DNA of 5,087 nucleotides from Competibacteraceae bacterium UBA6584 (GCA_002433805.1 DJIW01000103.1:836-5922); one strand, 5' to 3'; positions 1-5,087 are shown, numbered from the stretch's first letter. Made by a program: numbers and translations. Notes: generated by a model not told the origin, from the sequence alone.

Positions 1-159
1 ATCGGCGCGCGGCTGGACAAGGCGTCGTTCCGGCACAAAATTTTGGAACAGGACATCATTGAGGAAATCCCGAGCCGGTTTCGCACCGGCGCGCATCGGC
101 CGGCGCAACTGTACCGGCTCTCCAGCAAAACGCTCACCGCCTTCGAGCGCAAGATTTAA
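1..159 (+). CDS. C-terminal end of a NUDIX/NrtR-type protein (partial, 5' end outside window)
   Basis: Frame 1 is open from the left edge to a TAA at 157-159 and gives 52 residues. The pattern is a Leu-Asp-Lys followed by SFRHKIL, a short acidic helix, then an Arg/Gly turn and HRPAQLYRL. This is the pattern I associate with the C-terminal winged-helix part of NUDIX-related proteins of the NrtR kind, where 'LDK.NFRRK' and 'RPA.LYRF' recur. NrtR proteins are ADP-ribose-sensing repressors of NAD metabolism, but the same tail occurs on NUDIX hydrolases, and the NUDIX box that would decide lies outside the window. The family call rests on pattern memory only. The gene reads in the same direction as ald but is separated from it by 246 bp containing inverted repeats and a promoter-like region, so they are probably not one operon. 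Confidence 0.7.
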   Translation: MGARLDKASFRHKILEQDIIEEIPSRFRTGAHRPAQLYRLSSKTLTAFERKI

Positions 160-228
160 CGGTCGAGCGAAGCCGTGGCGCGAGGGCATGACGGCCGCGC
201 GAGCGCGTTTTCCGGCGGATCCTTTCAA

Positions 229-267
229 CGCGCCGGCAACCCGCGCAATGAACGTCCGGCGCGCGGG
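229..267. repeat. Two overlapping, mutually exclusive GC-rich inverted repeats
   Basis: CGCGCCGG at 229-236 is matched by its inverse complement CCGGCGCG at 256-263, with a 19-nt loop. A second pair, CCCGCGC at 240-246 and GCGCGGG at 261-267, uses part of the same right arm, so only one can form at a time. They sit 70-108 bp after the stop of the partial NUDIX-type gene. No T-run follows either, so this is not a textbook intrinsic terminator. It may still mark the end of the upstream transcript or simply be GC-rich spacer. The rest of 160-285 shows nothing else I can support. Confidence 0.35.
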
Positions 268-285
268 CCTGTCGGACACTAAAAG

Positions 286-332
286 TTCAATAAATGGCTG
301 ATTGAAAATAATAAGGGCAATACAATTCAATC
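286..332. repeat. Three TTCAAT/ATTGAA half-sites around the ald promoter
   Basis: TTCAAT occurs at 286-291, its inverse complement ATTGAA at 301-306, and TTCAAT again at 326-331. The first two form an inverted repeat with a 9-nt gap. The second and third extend to seven bases (GATTGAA 300-306 and TTCAATC 326-332) across a 19-nt gap that contains the candidate -10. Three copies of a hexamer within 47 bp, arranged around a putative promoter, look like half-sites for a dimeric regulator. AT-rich composition makes chance occurrence more likely than in the surrounding DNA. Confidence 0.35.
298..326 (+). promoter_or_regulatory. Candidate sigma70-type promoter for ald
   Basis: TACAAT at 321-326 matches the -10 consensus at five of six positions, including the key A and final T. 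Seventeen bases upstream, CTGATT (298-303) is a poor -35 with three of six matches. A better -35-like hexamer, TTGAAA at 302-307, would pair only with TTCAAT (326-331) at an 18-bp spacer, and that -10 lacks the important second A. Local AT content is clearly higher than in the flanking DNA, as expected for a promoter. With TACAAT as -10, transcription would start near 333 and give a leader of about 73 nt before the ald ATG. This is a consensus match by eye. Confidence 0.4.
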
Positions 333-336
333 GTTG

Positions 337-350
337 GAAGAATATTCTTC
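337..350. promoter_or_regulatory. Perfect 14-bp palindrome GAAGAATATTCTTC in the ald leader (possible operator)
   Basis: GAAGAATATTCTTC reads identically on both strands. It begins about four bases past the transcription start inferred from the TACAAT -10, a common location for a repressor site. Lrp/AsnC-type regulators control ald genes in several bacteria (AldR in Mycobacterium is one), and their sites tend to be AT-centred palindromes, so such a regulator is a reasonable candidate. The regulator identity is inference, and no Lrp-type gene is in the window. It could instead form a short RNA stem in the leader. Confidence 0.4.
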
Positions 351-405
351 AGGCGTCGGTCAGGATCGGGCATTGCTGACAACCCCCTACAGAGGAATAG
401 CCATC

Positions 406-1524
<1,119 letters not shown>

Positions 1525-1588
1525 CCGCCGGCCCGACGGCGGCCGAGGCTACCCAACCCGAGCGACGCGGGCGACTGTCGCGCGTTTT
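1525..1588 (+). terminator. Hairpins between ald and alr, possibly a weak terminator or attenuator
   Basis: Directly after the ald stop, CCGCCG (1525-1530) and CGGCGG (1537-1542) form a perfect 6-bp stem with a 6-nt loop but no T-run. Further on, ACGC (1565-1568) + GCGA (1571-1574) pair with TCGC (1578-1581) + GCGT (1582-1585), with a GG bulge and a CTG loop, ending in TTTT (1585-1588). That second element resembles a short intrinsic terminator lying just upstream of alr. The stem is interrupted and the T-run is short, so efficiency would be partial at best. It could set the ald:alr transcript ratio. Seen by eye only. Confidence 0.3.
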
Positions 1589-1612
1589 ATGAGTTCACTG
1601 ACGGACATCTTC

Positions 1613-2740
1613 ATGAAGCCGGTCACCACCGCCACCATCGACCTCGCGGCCTTGCGCCACAACTTGGCCCGAGTCCGCGCCGCCGCGCCCGCTTGCCGGG
1701 TGGCGGCGGCGCTAAAAGCCAACGCCTACGGCCACGGCCTGCTGCGCGCCGCCCGCGCCCTGGCCGACGCGGACGTTTTCGCCGTCGCCCGCTGCGATGA
1801 AGCCCTGGCCTTGCGAGAAGCCGGCGTCGCCAAACCGATCGTGGTGCTGGAAGGCTTCCTGCAACCAGACGAAATCGACCTGTGCCGCCAGCACCAACTC
1901 CAGGCGACGGTCCATCACGAATCGCAAGTGCGGATGTTGGAGCTGGCGCGGAGCGGTCAGCCGGTGTCGATCTGGCTTAAGATCGACACTGGGATGCACC
2001 GGCTGGGTTTTGCGCCCGCGCGGGTTCCCGCCGTTTTGGAGCGCCTCGCGGCGTGCCCGAACGCGGCTCCGAACCCGCGGCTGATGAGCCATTTGGCCCG
2101 AGCCGACGACCGGGCGGACCCGTATACCCGCCATCAACTTGAGACCTTCGAAGCGGTCACGCGAGGGCTCGGCGCGGAACGCTCGCTGGCCAATTCCGGG
2201 GGCATTCTGGGCTGGCCCGAAACGCACTTCGACTGGGTCCGTCCCGGCATCATGCTGTACGGCTGCACCCCGTTCGATGAGGGCGTCGGCGCGGAGGTGG
2301 GCCTGCGCCCGGTGATGACCTTGGCCAGCCAGTTAATCGCCATCCAGCATTACGCGGCGGGCGAGCCGGTGGGTTACGGCGGCGCGTGGTGCTGCCCGCG
2401 AGAGAGCCGCATCGGGGTGGTCGGCATCGGCTACGGCGACGGTTATCCGCGCCACGCCCCATCCGGAACGCCGGTGTTGGTCAACGGCCGGCGCGCGCCG
2501 TTGGCCGGGCGGGTGTCGATGGATATGATCACCGTCGATCTGAGCGACTTGCCGGACGCGCAGGTCGGCGATCCGGTGGTGTTGTGGGGCTGCGGGCTGC
2601 CCGCCGAGGAGATCGCCCGCCAAGTCGGGACCATCACCTATGAATTGTTTTGCAAGATCACGCCGCGCGTGGCCGTGGTCGAGCGCGTTGGTCTTTCAGA
2701 CAGCGACAAGCCGACCGCCTCGTTCGAAAACCCTGGTTAG
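1613..2740 (+). CDS. alr: Alanine racemase
   Basis: PLP-dependent alanine racemase (EC 5.1.1.1), cytosolic, interconverting L- and D-alanine; D-alanine feeds peptidoglycan synthesis. The 375-residue product has the fold type III barrel followed by the C-terminal beta domain. Lys35 in ALKANAYGHG is the PLP Schiff-base lysine. Tyr255 in PVGYGG is the opposing catalytic base. Lys123, Arg130 (KIDTGMHRLGF) and Arg210 (RPGIMLYG) match conserved active-site positions, as does Asp304 in SMDMITVDL. The C-terminal YELFCKITPRV block is typical. I chose ATG 1613 because MKPVTTATIDLAALRHN begins where alanine racemases begin; a weak GGA lies 7 nt upstream. An in-frame ATG at 1589 would add eight residues but directly abuts a hairpin/TTTT element and has no ribosome site. 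About 20 polar residues after the conserved end are longer than usual. Biosynthetic (Alr) versus catabolic (DadX) role cannot be told from sequence, although pairing with ald hints at alanine use. Confidence 0.96.
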   Translation: MKPVTTATIDLAALRHNLARVRAAAPACRVAAALKANAYGHGLLRAARALADADVFAVARCDEALALREAGVAKPIVVLEGFLQPDEIDLCRQHQLQATVHHESQVRMLELARSGQPVSIWLKIDTGMHRLGFAPARVPAVLERLAACPNAAPNPRLMSHLARADDRADPYTRHQLETFEAVTRGLGAERSLANSGGILGWPETHFDWVRPGIMLYGCTPFDEGVGAEVGLRPVMTLASQLIAIQHYAAGEPVGYGGAWCCPRESRIGVVGIGYGDGYPRHAPSGTPVLVNGRRAPLAGRVSMDMITVDLSDLPDAQVGDPVVLWGCGLPAEEIARQVGTITYELFCKITPRVAVVERVGLSDSDKPTASFENPG

Positions 2741-2836
2741 CGGATTTTTCAATCAACACCCGCCCGCTCGCCACTCGAACGTTCTCCCGGTCCCAAGGTC
2801 GCAATAATCTTCCCCTCATCTTGCGGAGCTTCACCC

Positions 2837-3178
2837 ATGTCGGATCGCCTCGGCCTCAAACAACGCTGGCAACAGTTCGCGGCCGCGCCTCCCGGCCAGC
2901 GCTTTAGAGAACATTTCAAGCGCCGCCAACAAAGCCAGCCCAGCGCTATCCACAAGCGGATCTTGGCCATGGGGGCCGGGATTGTGATCATGGGTCTTGG
3001 GCTGGTCATGCTGATCGCGCCCGGCCCCGGAATTCTGGTGCTGCTGCTCGGGGCCACGCTGGTCGCGCAAGAATCGTTCGCCGCCGCCAAGTTTATGGAT
3101 TGGGCCGATATCCGGGTGCGCAGGCTGTTGATCCGCGTCCTGCGGCTATGGCGGCGATTTTCACCGGCGTCGCGTTAA
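2837..3178 (+). CDS. Small PGPGW-family-like membrane protein
   Basis: A 113-residue protein of unknown function. The first 40 residues are hydrophilic and rich in Arg, Lys and Gln. A hydrophobic hairpin follows: one segment at about 42-60, a tight APGPG turn at 61-65, and a second at about 66-78 (ILVLLLGATLVAQ). The last 30 residues are strongly basic (repeated Arg with aromatic and Leu residues) and probably amphipathic at the membrane surface. The two segments joined by PGPG match the layout of the PGPGW putative transmembrane family, although the Trp after PGPG is Ile here. ATG 2837 is well supported by GGAG at 2825-2828, 8 nt upstream. It lies 96 bp after alr on the same strand, so it could be cotranscribed, and its 3' end converges on the VWA gene. 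No enzymatic residues are evident. The positive-inside rule suggests both termini are cytoplasmic. Confidence 0.8.
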   Translation: MSDRLGLKQRWQQFAAAPPGQRFREHFKRRQQSQPSAIHKRILAMGAGIVIMGLGLVMLIAPGPGILVLLLGATLVAQESFAAAKFMDWADIRVRRLLIRVLRLWRRFSPASR

Positions 3179-3274
3179 TAGCGCGAAATTGCAGGCCAAA
3201 CCCTTTTTCGGGGCCGGTCGCTCCCGTGGCCGACTCGCGGCGCCTTCGGAACGACGGATGAGGGACATCGATCC

Positions 3275-3958
3275 CTAGGGCTTCCTCAGAATATTGTTTT
3301 CGCGCGCCTTCTCCAGCCAGCGCGGGAATTCGTTGAGCAAGCCGTCGTAGAGTTCGTCGTCCCTGATAGCGTCCAGATGATTGATCTGCATGAATCCGGC
3401 GTTGTCAAGCAACCGGCCCGGCAGTTCATCCAGTTTGAGCAGATACGGAAAATAGTCCTGTCCGATGCCCACGAATTGCACGAACACCGGCTGGCTGGAA
3501 AGTTCGCGGATCGCCTCCGAGGTGGCCGACCGATCGGCGTTGCTGCCGTCGGTGATAAAAATGACGAAGGCTGGATCGGCTTGCGGCGCGCGGTATTTAT
3601 CCAGCAACAACCGCAGCGGCGGCGCGTAATGGGTGGCCTCGCGAATTTTGTATTGGGCGAGGATCACCCGCTCGACGTAACCCTCGATCTCATCCAGCGT
3701 CACCGCCGGCAGTTGATGGGCCTTGGTGCCAAACAGCAGCAAGTCGATCTGGCCGTCGTCATCGAAGGTGACCGCCAGCCCGAGGATCCGCTCGATCGCG
3801 CGCTGGATCACGCCGGATTTATATAGCTCGCGCATCGAAGCGGAGATGTCCAGCACGAGAACCACTTGAGCGCGCTGGTCCCCGATCCCTTGCTTCTTGG
3901 CCGCGCAAGCCGCTCGTTCACTCAATGCGATGATGCGCTTGCGAAGATCGACGGACAT
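3275..3958 (-). CDS. TerF-like von Willebrand factor A domain protein
   Basis: A 227-residue protein consisting of almost nothing but a VWA domain of the kind found at the C-terminus of tellurite-resistance protein TerF. After a short basic N-terminal helix, strand QVVLVLDISASM carries the metal-ion-dependent adhesion site DxSxS at Asp37, Ser39 and Ser41. Thr109 (EATHYAP) and Asp137 (FITDGS) complete the MIDAS, so Mg2+ binding and ligand engagement are expected. FDDDGQIDLLLFG and the YAPPL region are close to the TerF type. There is no signal peptide or membrane segment, so it should be cytosolic. The start at 3958 is firm: a perfect AGGAGG (minus strand, 3964-3969) lies 5 nt upstream. No other ter gene is in the window, so a tellurite or stress function is not shown; the family is generally linked to multiprotein assemblies. 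Upstream is the oxidoreductase-like mini-gene in the same direction, 123 bp away. Confidence 0.9.
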   Translation of the reverse strand: MSVDLRKRIIALSERAACAAKKQGIGDQRAQVVLVLDISASMRELYKSGVIQRAIERILGLAVTFDDDGQIDLLLFGTKAHQLPAVTLDEIEGYVERVILAQYKIREATHYAPPLRLLLDKYRAPQADPAFVIFITDGSNADRSATSEAIRELSSQPVFVQFVGIGQDYFPYLLKLDELPGRLLDNAGFMQINHLDAIRDDELYDGLLNEFPRWLEKARENNILRKP

Positions 3959-4046
3959 GCAACCCTCCTGAGTGGCTCATTTTAACGTTACATCCGCGTT
4001 CTTTGAGGCGCGTTTAATTCAATTCCAGCGCCCGTCCTATTGCTTC

Positions 4047-4052
4047 AGTATA
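4047..4052 (-). promoter_or_regulatory. Candidate -10 for the VWA gene
   Basis: On the minus strand TATACT (five of six consensus matches) lies about 90 bp upstream of the VWA start. No good -35 is present: the expected position falls in a GC-rich palindrome. A second -10-like TAAAAT (minus, 3979-3984) lies closer to the gene and would give a leader of only about a dozen bases that still includes the AGGAGG. Which one works, if either, cannot be settled by eye. Confidence 0.3.
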
Positions 4053-4082
4053 GCGCGGGCGCGCCCGCGCGCCGCCCGCGCT
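4052..4082. repeat. GC-rich palindrome with two alternative hairpins between minus-strand genes
   Basis: GCGCGGGCGCGCCCGCGC (4053-4070) is a perfect 18-bp palindrome. The left arm can alternatively pair with a downstream copy: AGCGCGGGCG (4052-4061) with CGCCCGCGCT (4073-4082), a 10-bp stem with an 11-nt loop. The two structures exclude each other. The element touches the stop codon of the oxidoreductase-like gene and precedes the TATACT -10 candidate of the VWA gene. No T-run follows on either strand, so it is not a standard intrinsic terminator, but a strong RNA stem here would protect the upstream message or slow polymerase. Alternatively it is an operator for the VWA promoter. Confidence 0.5.
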
Positions 4083-4252
4083 CAAATCGGAGGTTCATGG
4101 CGCCGCCGCCACTCCGCCAACGCCGTTTCATAACGCTGTAGCGCTTCGCGGTAGTACACCCACATGCAACGTTCGCAACCCCGCTCGCAACATTCGCCTT
4201 CTACCGGCGGTTTCGGCGGAATCGGCGGCGGGGAAAATCCGGCCGAGGACAT
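4082..4252 (-). CDS. Oxidoreductase-like domain mini-protein with CC-x3-C-x2-C motif
   Basis: A 56-residue protein. After a Pro-rich start (PPPIPPKPP, residues 8-16) comes CCERGCERCMWVYYREALQRYE, with cysteines at 21, 22, 26 and 29, then an Arg/Glu-rich helix ending in EPPI. The order 'PPxKP, CC-x-x-GC-x-x-C-V/M-W, YxxxLxxYE' is the signature of the small oxidoreductase-like family (Pfam 'Oxidored-like'; bacterial members are about this length, and a mitochondrial relative exists in eukaryotes). Function is unknown; four clustered cysteines suggest metal binding or redox chemistry, which is inference. The start is supported by GGAG on the minus strand (4261-4264), 8 nt upstream of ATG 4252. 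It is transcribed divergently from the EamA gene, whose start is 51 bp away, and is followed on the same strand by the VWA gene. Its small size makes it easy to overlook. It was read directly by translating the complement. Confidence 0.85.
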   Translation of the reverse strand: MSSAGFSPPPIPPKPPVEGECCERGCERCMWVYYREALQRYETALAEWRRRHEPPI

Positions 4253-4291
4253 GAGGCGCTCTCCAAAATAGGTAGGATCGGTTTTTCCAGC

Positions 4292-4304
4292 TACAATCCG
4301 GCGA
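4292..4304 (+). promoter_or_regulatory. TACAAT -10 placing the transcript start at the EamA start codon (leaderless candidate)
   Basis: TACAAT at 4292-4297 matches the -10 consensus at five of six positions. A start seven bases after its last base falls on the A of ATG 4304. No Shine-Dalgarno-like purine stretch precedes that ATG: the bases are CCGGCG. The -35 region, around 4269-4274, is poor. Together this suggests a leaderless message. A longer leader from an unseen promoter inside the divergent gene cannot be excluded. Confidence 0.4.
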
Positions 4305-4741
4305 TGATCCCTTCGACCGGCTGGACGTATTGGGCGTTGCTCTCGGCGATGTTCGCCGCCTTAACGGCTATTTTCGCCAAAATCGGCATTCAAGAGGTCG
4401 ATTCGGATCTGGCCACGCTGGTGAGAACCGCCATCATCATCGTCGTGCTTTCGGCGTTCGTGTGGTTTGCGGGCAAGTGGAGCAATCCGTTTGCCCTGTC
4501 GTCGAAAACTTGGTTGTTCCTCACTTTGTCCGGGCTGGCCACCGGAGCCTCCTGGGTCTGTTATTTTCGCGCGCTCCAGATTGGCGACGCCTCGAAGGTC
4601 GCGCCGGTCGATAAGTTTAGCTTGGTGCTGGTCGCCGTATTTGCCTTCGCCTTTCTCGGCGAGCGCCCGAACGCTCAGGAGTGGCTCGGGATCGCGCTGA
4701 TCGCCGGCGGCGTGCTAGTCCTGGCGCTCAAGTCGGCCTAA
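4304..4741 (+). CDS. Single-domain EamA family transporter
   Basis: A 145-residue inner-membrane protein with about five hydrophobic segments: 8-27, 36-57, 69-90, 103-119 and 126-143. The helix starting WALLSAMFAALTAIFAKIGI, the mid block GASWVCYFRALQIGDASKVAPVDKFS and the end FLGERPNAQEWLGIALIAGGVLVL are characteristic of one EamA (drug/metabolite transporter) repeat. Most EamA proteins are about 300 residues with two repeats; this one has a single repeat, like the small EamA proteins that act as homodimers. Substrate is unknown. It is not a truncation: both ends match complete small family members and the stop follows a typical final helix. ATG 4304 fits the family start, but there is no ribosome-binding site before it and a TACAAT sits seven bases upstream of the expected transcript start. 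It is divergent from the Cys-rich mini-gene and shares its 51-bp upstream region. Confidence 0.92.
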   Translation: MIPSTGWTYWALLSAMFAALTAIFAKIGIQEVDSDLATLVRTAIIIVVLSAFVWFAGKWSNPFALSSKTWLFLTLSGLATGASWVCYFRALQIGDASKVAPVDKFSLVLVAVFAFAFLGERPNAQEWLGIALIAGGVLVLALKSA

Positions 4742-4877
4742 AAACTGGACGGCTTTCAGCCGCGTTGTTGGCCAGTCGATCACGCGCGCGAACATCGTTT
4801 CAACCCGATCCTCCTCGCCGGCATCGGCCCCGATCACGCGCCCCGCCACCCGCCTGGATCTGGCCGGCCACGGTCAT
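4715..4877 (-). pseudogene. Possible short gene broken by a one-base shift (very tentative)
   Basis: On the minus strand an ATG at 4877 has a well-placed AAGGA (4885-4889, 7-nt spacer) and starts MTVAGQIQA, but the frame stops at 4800 after 25 residues, turning to Arg/Gly-rich sequence. The adjoining frame is open from about 4849 to a TAG at 4715 and reads VAGRVIGADAGEEDRVETMF followed by ARVIDWPTTRLKAVQ, which looks more like protein. By hand, about three quarters of its third codon positions are G or C. Dropping one G in the G-rich stretch near 4847-4852 joins them into one 53-residue frame. I do not recognise the product. It would overlap the 3' end of the EamA gene by 27 bp and read through a hairpin/T-run at 4740-4776. 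It may equally be chance open sequence. Confidence 0.25.
4740..4776 (-). terminator. Terminator-like hairpin with T-run on the minus strand beside the EamA stop
   Basis: CGGC (4750-4753) and GCCG (4759-4762) enclose TTTCA, and an outer pair CTGG (4745-4748) with CCAG (4772-4775) can enclose that stem. Read on the minus strand, the outer arm runs directly into TTTTT (4744-4740). This would suit a transcript coming from the right and stopping before it invades the EamA gene. The outer stem is only four to five pairs and the inner part is asymmetric, so the call is weak. In the EamA direction there is no T-run after the hairpin. Confidence 0.3.
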
Positions 4878-4971
4878 GGCACCTTCCTTGCTAGAAGCAC
4901 ACTTGACTGACAGCCACGCGCGCCGGCCTTGCCAAAACGGTTTTGGGCGCTGCTTGGCGGCCTGGTTGGCC

Positions 4972-5002
4972 TCCCGATACCGCGGGAAACGCGCGATCGG
5001 GA
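4972..5002. repeat. Composite 31-nt hairpin in the right-hand spacer
   Basis: TCCCGAT (4972-4978) pairs perfectly with ATCGGGA (4996-5002). Inside it, after a 2x2 internal loop, CGCG (4981-4984) pairs with CGCG (4990-4993) around a GGAAA loop. That gives eleven base pairs in a compact stem. No T-run follows on either strand. It could be the end signal of a transcript, a short dispersed repeat, or an operator for the gene to the right. Confidence 0.45.
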
Positions 5003-5073
5003 TTCCCTATCAGAATGCTAAACTATTCGATAGCTTGTGTTCTATCTAGCCCAGGCATGGGGCTCCGATTGCG

Positions 5074-5087
5074 GCGAGGTAAAGCGA
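5074..5087 (+). promoter_or_regulatory. Possible ribosome-binding site of a gene starting beyond the window
   Basis: The last bases read GCGAGGTAAAGCGA. GAGGT followed by about eight bases to the edge is the right distance for a start codon immediately after position 5087. It follows an AT-richer stretch that could hold a promoter. No coding sequence is visible, so this is a guess from spacing. Confidence 0.25.

Larger units (their letters stand above)
4742..5087. other. 346-bp stretch without a clear intact gene
   Basis: I find no intact, recognisable protein or RNA gene from the EamA stop to the right edge. The long plus-strand open frame here is Arg/Pro/Ser-rich, begins inside EamA in another frame and resembles nothing. 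The stretch holds the hairpin/T-run at 4740-4776, the possible broken reading frame at 4715-4877, a symmetrical CCAAAAC-G-GTTTTGG (4932-4946), the composite hairpin at 4972-5002, and an AT-richer end (about 5003-5045) followed by GCGAGGTAAAGCGA. That end looks like the upstream region of a gene starting just past the window. Confidence 0.6.

Noticed and set aside
59..301. 80-codon plus-strand open frame at the left end
   Set aside because: It overlaps the NUDIX-type tail in another frame and continues through hairpin-rich spacer; Arg/Ala/Pro-rich product without recognisable features.
359..380. GTCAG/CTGAC inverted repeat before the ald ribosome site
   Set aside because: Only five base pairs with a 12-nt loop and no overlap with the ribosome site; expected by chance.
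334..405. Extension of ald to TTG 334
   Set aside because: It would add 24 residues not seen in the family and include the palindrome at 337-350. ATG 406 has AGAGGA at good spacing and gives the canonical N-terminus.
1712..2227. 171-codon minus-strand open frame opposite alr
   Set aside because: Antisense shadow of alr with low-complexity Arg/Gln/Gly composition and no ribosome site of note.
3179..3274. Intrinsic terminator between the convergent PGPGW-like and VWA genes
   Set aside because: Short stems (for example AGGGA 3261-3265 with TCCCT 3272-3276) exist, but none is followed by a T-run on the relevant strand.
3377..3826. 149-codon plus-strand open frame opposite the VWA gene
   Set aside because: Antisense to a gene with intact MIDAS residues and a perfect ribosome site; its own product matches no pattern I know.
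4681..5049. 122-codon plus-strand open frame covering the right-hand spacer
   Set aside because: It starts inside EamA in a different frame, is Arg/Ser/Pro-rich and spans several hairpins; no recognisable motif.
5053..5087. Possible start of a structured RNA (4.5S or tmRNA-like GGGGCT)
   Set aside because: Only a few bases resemble the 5' end of such RNAs and the following bases do not fit. The window ends too soon to test.

Overview
The window is about 5.1 kb of GC-rich chromosomal DNA. Gene content and protein style suggest a gammaproteobacterium, possibly of the Competibacter / Methylococcales / Chromatiales kind; this is an inference without a phylogeny. No mobile element, tRNA, rRNA or CRISPR array was seen.

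Layout. (1) Positions 1-159 carry the last 52 codons of a gene entering from the left; the tail resembles the C-terminal winged helix of NUDIX/NrtR-type proteins. (2) Positions 160-405 are a non-coding leader with GC-rich inverted repeats, then an AT-rich promoter-like stretch with repeated TTCAAT/ATTGAA half-sites and a perfect 14-bp palindrome. (3) ald (406-1524, alanine dehydrogenase) and alr (1613-2740, alanine racemase) follow on the plus strand with 88 bp between them. (4) A 113-residue membrane protein with an APGPG hairpin motif lies at 2837-3178. (5) Facing it on the minus strand is a 227-residue TerF-like von Willebrand A protein (3275-3958). Upstream of that is a tiny 56-residue gene with a CC-x3-C-x2-C motif of the oxidoreductase-like family (4082-4252). 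(6) Divergent from the tiny gene is a single-domain EamA transporter (4304-4741). (7) The last 346 bp hold no clear intact gene. They contain a possible frameshifted short reading frame on the minus strand, a large hairpin, and what looks like the run-up to a gene beginning past the right edge.

How the genes fit together. Ald interconverts pyruvate plus ammonium and L-alanine using NAD(H), and Alr interconverts L- and D-alanine. Together they link central carbon metabolism to the D-alanine needed for peptidoglycan, or let either enantiomer be used as carbon and nitrogen source. All catalytic residues I could check are present in both enzymes. The other genes (PGPGW-like, VWA, oxidoreductase-like, EamA) are conserved-type housekeeping or unknown genes with no obvious shared pathway.

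This looks like an ordinary core region, and I see no convincing new multi-gene system. The items most worth a second look are the ald leader with its palindrome and half-sites, the short Cys-rich gene that simple gene finders may miss, the apparently leaderless start of the EamA gene, and the GC palindrome between the two minus-strand genes.
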